Shown here: one piece after another, positions 17,903 through 26,765 of the stretch
How positions within the stretch are numbered: position 1 is the first letter of the stretch
Layout: each line of letters opens with the position of its first letter
NCBI RefSeq assembly: GCF_013002705.1
Contig: NZ_JABEND010000005.1
Span: 1 to 64,000 of the forward strand
From: Nakamurella aerolata
GTDB lineage: Bacteria; Actinomycetota; Actinomycetes; Mycobacteriales; Nakamurellaceae
Reading direction: 5' to 3'
DNA: 64,000 nucleotides
The notes under the pieces: generated by a model
Told to the model about the DNA's origin: nothing
What the model saw: the letters and a program-made list of their open reading frames with translations, nothing else
Databases searched by the model: none
Made by a program: the position numbers and the translations under genes

Positions 17903-18945
17903 GCGGCTCTCCGGATGCGTTCGGCGGCGCGGAGCCGCGCCGATGCGGCCCGCGGGTTCTCGGCGATTTCGGACTCGGTGGGGGCGGCGCTGCCGCGTAC
18001 CAGCAGCCGCAGCTCGGGACCGGTGCCCGGCAGCTCGACCGGCAGGTCCAGCGGCGTGGTGGACACGGTCAGGGCGGCCAGCGCACGCTTGACGATGCGG
18101 TCCTCCAGCGAGTGGTAGGACAGCACCACGATGCGGCCGCCGACGTCCAGGCAGCTCAGCGCCGCCGGAATGGCCCGCCGCAGCGCGCCCAACTCGTCGT
18201 TGACCTCGATGCGCAGCGCCTGGAAGGTGCGCTTGGCCGGGTTGCCGCCGGTGCGCCTGGCAGCGGCCGGGATGGCCTCTCTGATGGTCTGCACCAGCTC
18301 GGCGCTGGAGGCGTACGGCTGCTTCTCGCGGCGCCGGACGATCGCGGCAGCGATCCGCGGCGCGAACCGTTCCTCGCCGTATTCGCGCAGCACCCTGGCC
18401 AGCTCGCCGGCCGAGTAGCTGTTGACCAGCTCCCCCGCGGTGACCCCGACGGTCGGGTCCATCCGCATGTCCAGCGGGGCGTCCTGGGCGTAGGCGAAGC
18501 CGCGATCGGCCCGGTCCAGCTGCAGCGACGAGACCCCGAGATCGAAGAACGCACCGGCGACGCTGGGCGCGCCGACCCTCCCGCGATCGGCGAGATCGCT
18601 GACCACGTCGGCGATCTCGTCGTAGACGGCCTGCACGAGGTAAGCGCGATCGGCGAGGCCGGCAGCGGCGATCCGGTCGCCGGCGATGCGCAGCGCCTCC
18701 GGGTCGCGGTCGAGCCCGACAACGGTGAGTTCGGGGTGGGCCTGCAACAGCCGGATAGTGTGCCCGCCCATGCCGAGCGTGGCGTCGACCAGCACGGCGT
18801 CCGGCCCGGTCAGCGCCGGGGCGAGCAGCTCGCCGACCCGCTCGGCGAGCACGGGCACATGCAGCTGATCCAGTGCGGGATCGGCAGGTGCGACCGGGGC
18901 GGGCTGCGATGCCGGCTGCTGGCCCGGCGTCGGTTGGTCGCTCAC
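17899..18945 (-). CDS. rsmH: 16S rRNA (cytosine1402-N4)-methyltransferase
   Basis: A 348-aa SAM-dependent enzyme that N4-methylates C1402 in the ribosomal P site. [17 protein letters not shown] opens the domain, [14 protein letters not shown] is the SAM motif, and [38 protein letters not shown] and [10 protein letters not shown]-like [14 protein letters not shown] are family signatures. I place the start at the GTG at 18945, preceded by GGGGGAAAG; the longer open frame upstream lacks conserved sequence. It ends in an ATGA overlap with the ftsL-like gene. Confidence 0.94.
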   Translation of the reverse strand: MSDQPTPGQQPASQPAPVAPADPALDQLHVPVLAERVGELLAPALTGPDAVLVDATLGMGGHTIRLLQAHPELTVVGLDRDPEALRIAGDRIAAAGLADRAYLVQAVYDEIADVVSDLADRGRVGAPSVAGAFFDLGVSSLQLDRADRGFAYAQDAPLDMRMDPTVGVTAGELVNSYSAGELARVLREYGEERFAPRIAAAIVRRREKQPYASSAELVQTIREAIPAAARRTGGNPAKRTFQALRIEVNDELGALRRAIPAALSCLDVGGRIVVLSYHSLEDRIVKRALAALTVSTTPLDLPVELPGTGPELRLLVRGSAAPTESEIAENPRAASARLRAAERIRRAA

Positions 18946-19160
18946 CTTTCCCCCTTTCCCGGGTCGGATGGCTGAGAGTGATCGGCTGCTGATCGGCGGG
19001 ATGGGTGGAACGGTGGTGCGGCTGCTGCTGGTGAGCCGTTCGGCTGGGCGGTCCTGCTTCCTGGTCCCCACCCGCCGCACCTGGCGCGGGGGAAGGCGCG
19101 CCAGGGGTCGGCGGGTGTAGGCCGGGCGGCAGGTGCGCTGTCGGGCCGGCGGCTCGGTGG

Positions 19161-19604
19161 CTACGGAGGGTTCAGCAGCCCCCTTTCCGGGCTGACGAAC
19201 GGCGATTCGTGCTCGGACTGGTAGGCGGCGAACTCGTCGGCGTTCCAGATCTCCATCCGGCGGCCGGCCCCGGCCACCACCACGTTCTTGGTGAGCCCGG
19301 CGTACTCGCGCATCCGTGCGGGGATGCCGATGCGGCCCTGGCCGTCCGGCTCGATGGCTTCGGTGTTGGCCAGCAGGTAACGCTGGAAACCGCGGGCCTT
19401 CTCGTCGGTGATGTCGGCGTCGATGGCGCCGGCGGCGAAGCGTTCGAAGCCGTCCTCGGTGAAGACGTAGAGGCAGCGGTCCTGGCCCTTGGTCAGCATG
19501 ACGCCCGCCGAGAATGCTGCCCGGTAGCGCGCGGGCAGTGTGACGCGACCCTTGTCGTCCATCCGGACCTCGGCCGAGCCGGAGAAGTAATCGCGTATTG
19601 CCAC
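19161..19604 (-). CDS. mraZ: Transcriptional regulator MraZ
   Basis: A 147-aa protein with two AbrB-like domains, each with the DxxxR signature: [14 protein letters not shown] near residue 14 and [13 protein letters not shown] near residue 86. MraZ forms a ring and represses the cell-wall cluster promoter by binding TGGG-type direct repeats. The start is the GTG at 19604 with GGGAGGTG upstream. It is the first gene of the cluster, with phased GTGG boxes 60-105 bp upstream, as expected for autoregulation. A 215-bp spacer separates it from rsmH, and I see no gene there. Confidence 0.95.
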   Translation of the reverse strand: MAIRDYFSGSAEVRMDDKGRVTLPARYRAAFSAGVMLTKGQDRCLYVFTEDGFERFAAGAIDADITDEKARGFQRYLLANTEAIEPDGQGRIGIPARMREYAGLTKNVVVAGAGRRMEIWNADEFAAYQSEHESPFVSPERGLLNPP

Positions 19605-19666
19605 TGCACCTCCCGGCCTCCTCCAGCTCACTGCCCTGCCTGTTGCCCGTGTTGCAGCAAACTGTG

Positions 19667-19710
19667 CCACAGTCCCCCACTTCGCGCCACTTTCCACCCC
19701 GATTTGCCAC
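19667..19710 (-). promoter_or_regulatory. MraZ operator (phased GTGG boxes)
   Basis: On the strand read toward mraZ, GTGG occurs at 19670-19667, 19680-19677 and 19690-19687, exactly 10 bp apart, with further copies at 19697-19694 and 19710-19707. Known MraZ sites are TGGGN repeats with 5-bp spacers, a 10-bp period, just upstream of mraZ. The position and phase fit autoregulation. The core promoter probably overlaps, but no clear -10 was chosen. Confidence 0.7.
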
Positions 19711-19813
19711 CAAGTTTCTTGACCGCGCCCGGATCGGGTAGGCGCGGAGCGCAAATCCGCAGGTCAGTGCGGTTCGGTCGGTGGTGGGGCTGGGTGGGGC
19801 GCCAGGCGCCGGG

Positions 19814-19895
19814 GATTCCTACCAGTGGCCCCGAGCGAGTCGAGAGCCGCGGTTTTGCGGCCCTTTCGCGCGCCTCGCGGCCACTGGTATGAATC
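19814..19895. repeat. 17-bp inverted repeat between mraZ and the MoxR gene
   Basis: GATTCCTACCAGTGGCC at 19814-19830 pairs with GGCCACTGGTATGAATC at 19879-19895, with one mismatch in 17. Between them lie 48 bases with a small GCCGC/GCGGC hairpin. It lies in the divergent promoter region and is not followed by a T-run, so it is not an obvious terminator. The function is unknown. Confidence 0.7.
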
Positions 19896-19916
19896 TGGCC
19901 GGCACTGATGCGGCGT

Positions 19917-20110
19917 CCGAGTGGGGCACGGTGGGTCGGCCGGTGGGGAACGGTGGGTCGGCAGGTGGGGCACGGTGGGTCGGTGGGTGGGGCACGGTGG
20001 GTCGGCTGGGGAACGGTCGCCGGGGTCATGAGCAGCCCGGGCGGCCGCCCGGCACCACCGGCGCGGCACCGTCGGCGCGGCACCGTCGGCGCGGCACCGT
20101 CGGGGCCCGA
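19917..20110. repeat. G-rich tandem repeats upstream of the MoxR gene
   Basis: From 19919 to about 20010 there are four to five imperfect units containing GTGGGGCACGGTGGGTCGG. From 20060 to 20105 there are three copies of a unit with GCGCGGCACCGTCG. No credible gene is present. Together with the inverted repeat at 19814 they fill most of the 682-bp space between mraZ and the MoxR gene. Confidence 0.7.
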
Positions 20111-20286
20111 GCTGGACTCCGGCAGGGCGCAGCGTCGGACCGGGACAGCGCCGCTCGTCCGGACCGATGCGCTCGCTCCCCTGTGGCGCGACCTCCGCAT
20201 TTGGCACACTGGCTTGAGCGATCCCAACTGAACCTGAGCTGACTCCAGACCCGCCTGCTCGCTCTGCACCTCGTCAGGAGGCCTTC

Positions 20287-21540
20287 GTGGCCCAGCACTT
20301 GTCCCGTACCGACCATCCGGCGCCTGCTGCCGAGCAGCCAGGGCCGGCGGCGCCGGCCGGGGCACCGGCCGGCGAGCAGTACCTCGGCAACGGCAGCGGC
20401 GACTGGCCCGGCTCCGGGTCGCAGGGCCACACCGCGATGCCACCGGCCGGTCCGGCGGAGCAACGGTTCGCTGGCCGACCGGGCAACCAGCCCGCGGGCC
20501 CGGCGCAGCAGCAGGCCGCGCCCGACGACGCTCCGGCCCGCCCGTCCCGCCAGCAGCGTCGCGCTCCCGCCCCGCAACAGGGGGCGCTCGGAGTCGAGGG
20601 GATCGCCAGGGTCGGCCAGCAGATCGCCAACTCCGTCGGCACCGTGATGCTGGGCAAGCCGGAGGCCATCCGGCTGATCACCATCTCCATGCTCACCGAG
20701 GGCCACCTGCTGATCGAGGACGTGCCGGGCACCGGCAAGACCAGCCTGGCCAAGGCGCTCGCCGGGTCCATTGACGGCTCCGTCAGCCGCGTCCAGTTCA
20801 CCCCTGACCTGATGCCGAGTGACGTCACCGGCGTCAGCGTGTACGACCGGAACACCAGCGAGTTCGAGTTCCGGCCGGGACCGGTGTTCGCCAACATCGT
20901 CGTCGCCGACGAGATCAACAGGGCATCGCCGAAAACCCAGTCGGCACTGCTGGAATCGATGGAGGAGCGGCAGGTCACCGTCGACGGCACCAGCTACCCG
21001 CTGGCCCGGCCGTTCCTGGTGCTGGCCACCCAGAACCCGGTCGAGATGGAGGGCACCTACCCGCTGCCGGAGGCGCAGCGCGACCGGTTCCTGGCCCGCA
21101 CCGCCATCGGCTACCCGGACACGCGGTCGGAGGTGGCGATGCTCGCCGAACGCGACCGGGTCGACCCGCTCGACGCGATCCGCCCGGTCACCGACATCGC
21201 CACGGTGGCCGCTATGGTGGCCGGCGTCAACCAGGTGCACCTGGCGCCCGAACTGCGCAACTACATCGTCGAGATCATCGGAGCCACCCGGCAGACTCCC
21301 GAGGTGCGGCTGGGCGCTTCCCCGCGGGCGGTGCTGCACCTGGGCCGGGCGGCCAAGGCGGCGGCGGCGCTGGAGGGACGCGGGTTCGTGGTGCCGGACG
21401 ACATCGCCCGGCTGGCCCCAACGGTGCTCAGCCATCGGCTGCTGCTGACCGTCGAGGCGCACGCCGCGCACCGCTCGGCCGACGACATCGTCCGGAGCTT
21501 GATCAGCCGGGTGCGGGTGCCCCGAGGTACCGGTGGCTGA
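20287..21540 (+). CDS. MoxR-family AAA+ ATPase
   Basis: A 417-aa ATPase with a disordered Pro/Ala-rich N-terminus of about 95 residues. The MoxR core follows: GTGKTSLAKALAG (Walker A), VVADEINRASPKTQSALLE (Walker B and DEIN signature), MEERQVTVDG, and LATQNPVEMEGTYPLPEAQ (sensor 1). MoxR ATPases act as chaperones and usually work with a DUF58 partner, which is the next gene. The GTG at 20287 has AGGAGG 6 bases upstream. It is divergent from mraZ and heads a three-gene operon. Confidence 0.92.
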   Translation: MAQHLSRTDHPAPAAEQPGPAAPAGAPAGEQYLGNGSGDWPGSGSQGHTAMPPAGPAEQRFAGRPGNQPAGPAQQQAAPDDAPARPSRQQRRAPAPQQGALGVEGIARVGQQIANSVGTVMLGKPEAIRLITISMLTEGHLLIEDVPGTGKTSLAKALAGSIDGSVSRVQFTPDLMPSDVTGVSVYDRNTSEFEFRPGPVFANIVVADEINRASPKTQSALLESMEERQVTVDGTSYPLARPFLVLATQNPVEMEGTYPLPEAQRDRFLARTAIGYPDTRSEVAMLAERDRVDPLDAIRPVTDIATVAAMVAGVNQVHLAPELRNYIVEIIGATRQTPEVRLGASPRAVLHLGRAAKAAAALEGRGFVVPDDIARLAPTVLSHRLLLTVEAHAAHRSADDIVRSLISRVRVPRGTGG

Positions 21541-22939
21541 TTCTTCGTCGCGCAGTTGGCATCTCGGTCGGGGCATGACCACCAGGGGTCGCTGCCTGCT
21601 CGCCGGTGGGCTGGCCGCGGCCATCTGCGCCATCCTGCTGGACGAGCGAGATCTGCTGCGGGTCGGCATTCTGGCCGCGGTGCTGCCGCTGGCGGCGTGG
21701 CTGTTCACCTCGTTGCGCCGGCCGAGAGTTGTTGCGCGGCACCAGATTCACCCGGATCGGCTGTCACCTGGTACCACCGGCGAGGTGGTGGTGACGCTGG
21801 CCAGTTCCGGCGGCGGCGGTCCCACTCTCGAGTTTGCCGCTGCCCCGGTCGCCGACCTGACGCCCGGCGCCAGGCTGGTGCTGCCCGGCATTCGTCCCGG
21901 ACGCCCGGTGCAGGCCAGCTATCCGCTGTATGCCAGCCGCCGCGGGCGGTTCGTGATCGGCTCGCCGATGCTGCGGATCGCCGATCCTTTCGGGCTCTGG
22001 GAAGACGTGCACACCATCGATTCCCGCGCCGAGGTGCTGGTGGTGCCGGCGCCGGTGACGCTGACCGGGCTGCCGGTCGGAGCCGGCCACCAGTCCGCGG
22101 CGTCCGGGCGGGCGGTGGCCGGTGCCGTCGGCGGCGATCCCGACGTCGCCGTCCGCGAATACCGCAGCGGAGACGACATCCGCACCATCCACTGGCGCGC
22201 ATCGGCGCGGCACGACGATCTGATGGTGCGTCTTGAGGAACCGGTCTCGCACGGCGGCGCGCTGGTGCTGCTGGACCACCGGGCCGAGGCGCACCGCGGC
22301 ACCGGCCGGGACAGCAGCCTGGAGGTGTCCATCACCCTCGCGGCGTCGATCAGCCTGCACCTGTTGGACAGCGACCACGAGCTGGCCCTCCTCGGCCACG
22401 CCGGCCAGGTGATCGCCCACGGCCACGACATCTCCGACGACGTGCTCGCCGGGCTCGCGCTGCTGGAGCCGACCACCGATGACGCCGAACTGCAGCTGCC
22501 GCCGGTGGGCACCGCCGGCACCGTGATCGCCGTGCTCGGGGCGGTGGACGAGGCGTCGGTGCTGCGGTTGATCGCCACCCGCCCGCGGGGTGTGCAGGCC
22601 GTCGCGATCCTGCTGGACGTGGAGAGCTGGAATCCCTTCCCCGGCACCCGGCCCGGGTTCGAGCCGGGGCCGGTACCCGGGTCGCAGCCCGGAGCTCAGC
22701 CGGGCCGACAGCGGGCCGCGATCGACGTCCGGCGCACCGAATCGCTGCTGGACGCCGCCGGTTGGCGCACCGCGGTGCTGCGCCGCGGCGACGACCTGGC
22801 CGACACCTGGCGCCGGGCCTGCCGGCTCAGCAGCTCGAACGAGTGGTCCGGCGCGGCCGGGGCGGCCGACCTGGCCGGTGCCGGCCCGGCCAGCCACTCG
22901 TCGGCACCGTTCGCGCGGGTGGGGACGGCCGGGCGATGA
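21533..22939 (+). CDS. DUF58 domain protein (MoxR partner)
   Basis: A 468-aa membrane-associated protein. Two hydrophobic stretches near residues 20-60 are followed by the DUF58 signature VREYRSGDDIRTIHWRASAR (about residues 208-227) and a von Willebrand-like C-terminal half. Starting at the GTG at 21533 gives an 8-bp overlap with the MoxR gene. DUF58 proteins are regular partners of MoxR ATPases and transglutaminase membrane proteins; the cellular role is not well defined. The stop overlaps the next start (ATGA). Confidence 0.88.
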   Translation: MADSSSRSWHLGRGMTTRGRCLLAGGLAAAICAILLDERDLLRVGILAAVLPLAAWLFTSLRRPRVVARHQIHPDRLSPGTTGEVVVTLASSGGGGPTLEFAAAPVADLTPGARLVLPGIRPGRPVQASYPLYASRRGRFVIGSPMLRIADPFGLWEDVHTIDSRAEVLVVPAPVTLTGLPVGAGHQSAASGRAVAGAVGGDPDVAVREYRSGDDIRTIHWRASARHDDLMVRLEEPVSHGGALVLLDHRAEAHRGTGRDSSLEVSITLAASISLHLLDSDHELALLGHAGQVIAHGHDISDDVLAGLALLEPTTDDAELQLPPVGTAGTVIAVLGAVDEASVLRLIATRPRGVQAVAILLDVESWNPFPGTRPGFEPGPVPGSQPGAQPGRQRAAIDVRRTESLLDAAGWRTAVLRRGDDLADTWRRACRLSSSNEWSGAAGAADLAGAGPASHSSAPFARVGTAGR

Positions 22940-25620
22940 CGGCAACGCTGCCGGCCGCCGGCGCACCGGGAGAGCCGACACGCGCTCTGCCGCGACGCAT
23001 TCCGCAGCCGGGCAGCTGGCCCCCCGGCGGGGCCGGCAGCGTCGGCGGACCTGGCGGACCCGGCGGTCCTGGCGGACCCGGTGGTCCTGGCGGGTTCTCG
23101 TCGGCCGAGCCGGACGGGTTCCAGCCGCCGCCCACCCGCGGCGACCGGCGGCTGGCGGTGTTGCCGACGCTGGTGGCGTTGCTGGCGGTGCTGGGCGCAT
23201 CGACCGCGTTGAACGCGGTGGTGGCCGGCGGCGGGTTCTTCACCCCGCTGGTAGAGGTGGTGGCGGTGATCTGGCTGCTCGGCGTCGGGTGCCGGCTGCT
23301 GCGGGCACCGACGCTGGTGGCCGTGCTGGTGCAGTTCGCCGGCCTGGTCGGCGCGCTGACCGGGCTGTTCGCGACCACCGGCTGGTGGGGGTTCATCCCG
23401 AACTCATCGGCGTTCTCCGAAGCCAGCCAGCTGCTGACCGGTGCGTGGGATCAGATCCTGGCGAACTCACCGCCGGCGCCGTCGTCGGTGCAGCTGAGCT
23501 TTCTGATCTGCCTGTCGGTCGGTGCCACTGCGCTGATCGTCGACTTCCTGGTGGCCGAGGCCCAAGCCCCCGCGCTGGTGGCGCTGCCGCTGCTGTGCCT
23601 GTACTCGGTGCCGGCGTCGATCGCGACGGAACAGTTGCCGTGGTGGTCGTTTGCGCTGCCGGCGGTGCTGTACGCGCTGCTGCTGGCGTTGACCGGACGG
23701 CTGGGGTCACGGGTGCGCGGCAAGGCGACGACCGGGGTGCTGATCAGCGCGCTGGCGGTGGCCGGCATCGGTACCGCGGCGGCCGTCGTCGCCGGCGATT
23801 CGATCACCGCGATCGGCACCGAAGGACGGCTGCCGCGCGGCACCGAGGGCGGTCCAGGGCAGATCGGGCTGTCCCCGTTCACCTCGCTGGCCAACGACCT
23901 GCGCCGCTCCGAACCTCTTGAGCTGCTACGGGTTTCCGGCATGGAACGGCCGGACTACCTGCGCACCGTCGCGCTGAGTCGGTACGCCGGCGGGTCGCAG
24001 GGTGAGTGGGTGCCGTCCGAACTGGTCGACGACGGCCCGGCGTCCGGCAACCTGCCGGCGACGGACCCGACCGACGCCGACCAGCGGCAGGTGCAGGTCA
24101 CCTCGCAGCGGTTCGCCGACCGGTTCCTGCCGAGCTTTCTGGAGGCCACCGCCGTCAACGGTATGCGGGGCAACTGGCGCTACGACGCCGCGGCCGCCAC
24201 CGTGTACAGCGACCAACGGCAAAATCCCGGTAGCTACACCTTGCGGCGGTCTTTCGCCGAGCCCACCGTTGCCCAATTGCAGGCCGACACCGTCACCGCC
24301 GATGCGAATCTGGTGGCGCTGCCCGTCGTCCCGGAAATGGTGCGGGCCACCGCCGCGCAGGTGACCGCCGACGCCAGCACACCGTTCGACAAGGCTGACA
24401 CGCTGCGCCGCTGGTTCACCAACCCGGCCAACGGTTTTCGCTACTCGCTGCAGGCCCCGGCGCAGACCACCGGCGATCCGCTGACCGACTTCCTGACCGA
24501 CAAGCAGGGCTACTGCGAGCACTACGCCTCCACCATGGCGGTGATGCTGCGCACCCTCGGTATCCCGGCCCGGGTCGCGGTGGGCTTCACCCAGGGCACC
24601 CAGGTGGCGGACGGCACCTACCAGATCACCACCAACGACGCGCACGCCTGGGTCGAGGTCCGGTTCGACAACAACGGCTGGGTGCGGTTCGACCCGACGC
24701 CGCTGGTCGGCGGGCAGGGCAACGAGCAAGGCTTCTCCGAGGACACCGGCACCGACGCCGGGGCCAGCCAGGCGCCCGAGACGTCCAGCGCGGCCCCGTC
24801 GAGCGCTCCCGACTCCGCCGCCGGTGCCGACAACAACGCGCAGCTGCCGGACGGCGGCCAGACCGAGAACCCGACCCGATCGCAGGCGCCGACATCGGCG
24901 GTGGCGGCGGCCGGTTCCCAGGACGACGGCCCGAGCGGACTCGCGGCGATCCCCGCCGCGGTGTGGTGGACCGGGCTGGGAGTGTTGGTGCTCGCCGGCC
25001 TCGCCGCCGCTCCGACCATGGTGCGCCGGGGCCGGCGCAACCGCCGGCTGCGGGCCGCCGCTGCCGGCGGTCCGGCCGCTGCGACCTCGGCCTGGGCGGA
25101 GCTGGAGGACGTGATGCGTGATCACGGGCTGCCGGTCTCGGACACCGAATCGTCCAGGGAGGTCGCCAACCGGTTGGCCCGCACCTCGCGGCTGACCGAG
25201 CAGGCCAGAACCCGCCTCAAATCCTTGGTGCTGGCCGCCGAGCGTGAGTGGTACGCCGGCGCTGGTGTTAGTGCCGGGGGTTCGGCCGGTGCCGGTGGTT
25301 CGGCGGGCGGTGCTTCGACCGGGGCCACCGGCGCTTCCGCGGAAGCATTTGGTGGTGCCGGATCGGCCGGTGCTGGTGGTGCTGCCGGTGCTGGTGGTGC
25401 TGCTGATGCTGGTGCCAACACACCTGCGTCCGGCGCAGCTGCTGGGGCCGGTGCTGGTGCTGGTGGGGCCGCATCTGCGGGACCGGCGCAGAGTTCCCAT
25501 GGCGAACCGTCGCTGGCCAACGCCGTCGACGTGGTCGCGAAGTGCATCGCTCAGTCAGCCCCGCTGTCGTGGTGGGACCGGCTGGTGCCCCACAGCCTGC
25601 GCCCCGCCGCCTGGAGCTGA
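22936..25620 (+). CDS. TgpA-like transmembrane transglutaminase-fold protein
   Basis: An 894-aa membrane protein. A Gly/Pro-rich N-terminus is followed by about six membrane segments (residues 70-290) and an extracytoplasmic domain. The transglutaminase core has a visible Cys-His-Asp triad: C527 in GYCEHYAST, H570 in NDAHAWVEV and D586 in RFDPTPL. One more membrane segment (about residue 675) precedes a DUF4129-like cytoplasmic region. Near the C-terminus is a long Gly/Ala/Ser low-complexity insert. The ATG overlaps the DUF58 stop. The MoxR-DUF58-TgpA set is common in actinobacteria; the substrate is unknown. Confidence 0.88.
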   Translation: MTATLPAAGAPGEPTRALPRRIPQPGSWPPGGAGSVGGPGGPGGPGGPGGPGGFSSAEPDGFQPPPTRGDRRLAVLPTLVALLAVLGASTALNAVVAGGGFFTPLVEVVAVIWLLGVGCRLLRAPTLVAVLVQFAGLVGALTGLFATTGWWGFIPNSSAFSEASQLLTGAWDQILANSPPAPSSVQLSFLICLSVGATALIVDFLVAEAQAPALVALPLLCLYSVPASIATEQLPWWSFALPAVLYALLLALTGRLGSRVRGKATTGVLISALAVAGIGTAAAVVAGDSITAIGTEGRLPRGTEGGPGQIGLSPFTSLANDLRRSEPLELLRVSGMERPDYLRTVALSRYAGGSQGEWVPSELVDDGPASGNLPATDPTDADQRQVQVTSQRFADRFLPSFLEATAVNGMRGNWRYDAAAATVYSDQRQNPGSYTLRRSFAEPTVAQLQADTVTADANLVALPVVPEMVRATAAQVTADASTPFDKADTLRRWFTNPANGFRYSLQAPAQTTGDPLTDFLTDKQGYCEHYASTMAVMLRTLGIPARVAVGFTQGTQVADGTYQITTNDAHAWVEVRFDNNGWVRFDPTPLVGGQGNEQGFSEDTGTDAGASQAPETSSAAPSSAPDSAAGADNNAQLPDGGQTENPTRSQAPTSAVAAAGSQDDGPSGLAAIPAAVWWTGLGVLVLAGLAAAPTMVRRGRRNRRLRAAAAGGPAAATSAWAELEDVMRDHGLPVSDTESSREVANRLARTSRLTEQARTRLKSLVLAAEREWYAGAGVSAGGSAGAGGSAGGASTGATGASAEAFGGAGSAGAGGAAGAGGAADAGANTPASGAAAGAGAGAGGAASAGPAQSSHGEPSLANAVDVVAKCIAQSAPLSWWDRLVPHSLRPAAWS

Positions 25621-25669
25621 CCCGACCTCCCGCGCAGCCGGCGCCCCGCCGCCTGGAGCTGCGCCGACC
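25594..25669 (+). repeat. Tandem duplication spanning the stop codon of the TgpA-like gene
   Basis: GCGCCCCGCCGCCTGGAGCT occurs at 25599-25618 and again at 25641-25660, a 42-bp period, inside a longer imperfect 33-bp match that includes CAGCC upstream and CGACC downstream. The first copy carries the gene's stop (GAGCTGA); the second reads GAGCTGCG and has no stop. The C-terminus was thus copied into the spacer, or was once longer. Confidence 0.75.
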
Positions 25670-25746
25670 ATCCTGCCCCGCCCCCTCGCCGACCTCGCGC
25701 GACCCTCCGCCGCTCTTGCCCCGAGCCGACCCTCCGCGGACCCCGC

Positions 25747-25842
25747 GATCACAACTCTTTCGGTACGGCACAACCGTTTCAGCGCACTGAAACGGTTGCG
25801 ATGTACTGAACGGGTTGTGATCGTGCTGAAGGGTTGTGATCG
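25747..25842. repeat. Array of five ~20-bp motifs (GTRCTGAA..GGTTGTGATC)
   Basis: Five related 20-bp elements lie in 96 bp. Two are on the minus strand (25747-25766, 25768-25787) and three on the plus strand (25784-25803, 25803-25823, 25823-25842). The second and third form a perfect hairpin, CAACCGTTTCAG-CGCA-CTGAAACGGTTG (25771-25798). No T-run follows. It lies between the convergent TgpA-like and DUF3040 genes. Confidence 0.7.
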
Positions 25843-25956
25843 TGCGCGGGGCCGGAGCAGATTGCACGCGAGCTCTACCTGAGCTTGACGTTCAGAGTGC
25901 GGCGTGGTGCGCCGCCGGAGATCGGGGGTCTTCTACACGGGGCCGTCGAGTCGCGC

Positions 25957-26103
25957 AGTGCTCGATGTCGCGATGCTCAATGTCGCGATGCTCGAGGTCG
26001 CGGTACTCGACGTCGTGGTGCTCGAAGTTCGCGATGCTCAATGTCGCGATGCTTGAGTCGCGGTGCTTGAGGTCGCGGTGCTCGATGTCGGCGTGTTCAA
26101 CGG
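25957..26103. repeat. 15-bp minisatellite downstream of the DUF3040 gene
   Basis: About ten imperfect units like GATGCTCAATGTCGC or GGTGCTCGAGGTCGC run head to tail. One unit is 16 bp and one is 14 bp. On the minus strand the array reads as His-Arg-Asp-(Ile/Leu)-Glu pentads within an 85-codon frame, but the irregular units shift the frame, so I treat it as non-coding. Confidence 0.7.
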
Positions 26104-26201
26104 GACGGTGCTCACGGCCGTCGGGTGGAAGTGCGCTCGCGGACAGCATGCCGGCAGCGCGAGCGAGTCAGGAATCCGAGCGGGTCAGGATCCCGAGCAG
26201 G

Positions 26202-26594
26202 TCAGGATTCTTGGTCGAAGCGGCGACGCAGCCGCTCCTCCATGCGCTGCGACAGCGACGAAGAGGTGGCTGGGGTTGAATTGTCGTCGTCCGGTTCGGG
26301 GACGGCGGCGATCTTGCCGCGACCGGGCAGACCGAAGACGAACAGGCCGACACCGGTGACCATGCCGAGGAAGCCGAGCACCGACACCACCACGCCGAGG
26401 GCCAGCAGCGACTGGGTGGCGATCACGCCGACCACCAGGCACACGATGCCGGCGATGAACACCGCACCGGCGATGATCGGCCGCCGCCGCCGGATGCGCG
26501 TGACATTCACGCTGGTGGCGAACTTGGGGTCGTCTTCGATGAGCGCGCGTTCGATCTGGTCGAGCATGCGCTGCTCGTGCTCGGAGAGCGGCAT
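26202..26594 (-). CDS. DUF3040 small membrane protein
   Basis: A 130-aa protein starting MPLSEHEQRMLDQIERALIE, the DUF3040 signature. Two adjacent membrane segments lie at about residues 38-60 and 62-90, and a charged C-terminal tail ends MEERLRRRFDQES. The family is actinobacterial and uncharacterised. GGAGGAG lies just upstream of the ATG at 26594. It is often found near dinB and the mraZ cluster, as here. Confidence 0.9.
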   Translation of the reverse strand: MPLSEHEQRMLDQIERALIEDDPKFATSVNVTRIRRRRPIIAGAVFIAGIVCLVVGVIATQSLLALGVVVSVLGFLGMVTGVGLFVFGLPGRGKIAAVPEPDDDNSTPATSSSLSQRMEERLRRRFDQES

Positions 26595-26765
26595 GGCTCC
26601 TCCTGCAGCACCGGGGCCCGTGGGCCGGATTGGTCGGCTCCCGCCCGGGGAACGCGCCCCCGTGGTCGGTCTGGCTGACGGTGGCTGATGGCCACCTACG
26701 TTCAGGATACGAGGGAAGCCGCTGAGCTACCAGTGCTTGGCCAAGACCGCTGGATAACAACCCCG

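Noticed and set aside
19764-20207. Pro/Arg-rich ORFs between mraZ and the MoxR gene
   Set aside because: They are repeat-derived, lack start signals and have amino-acid composition typical of non-coding high-GC DNA.
25892-26149. Minus-strand ORF of 85 codons with His-Arg-Asp-Ile-Glu repeats
   Set aside because: It is a direct product of the 15-bp minisatellite, has no ribosome binding site, and two units of irregular length break the pentad pattern.
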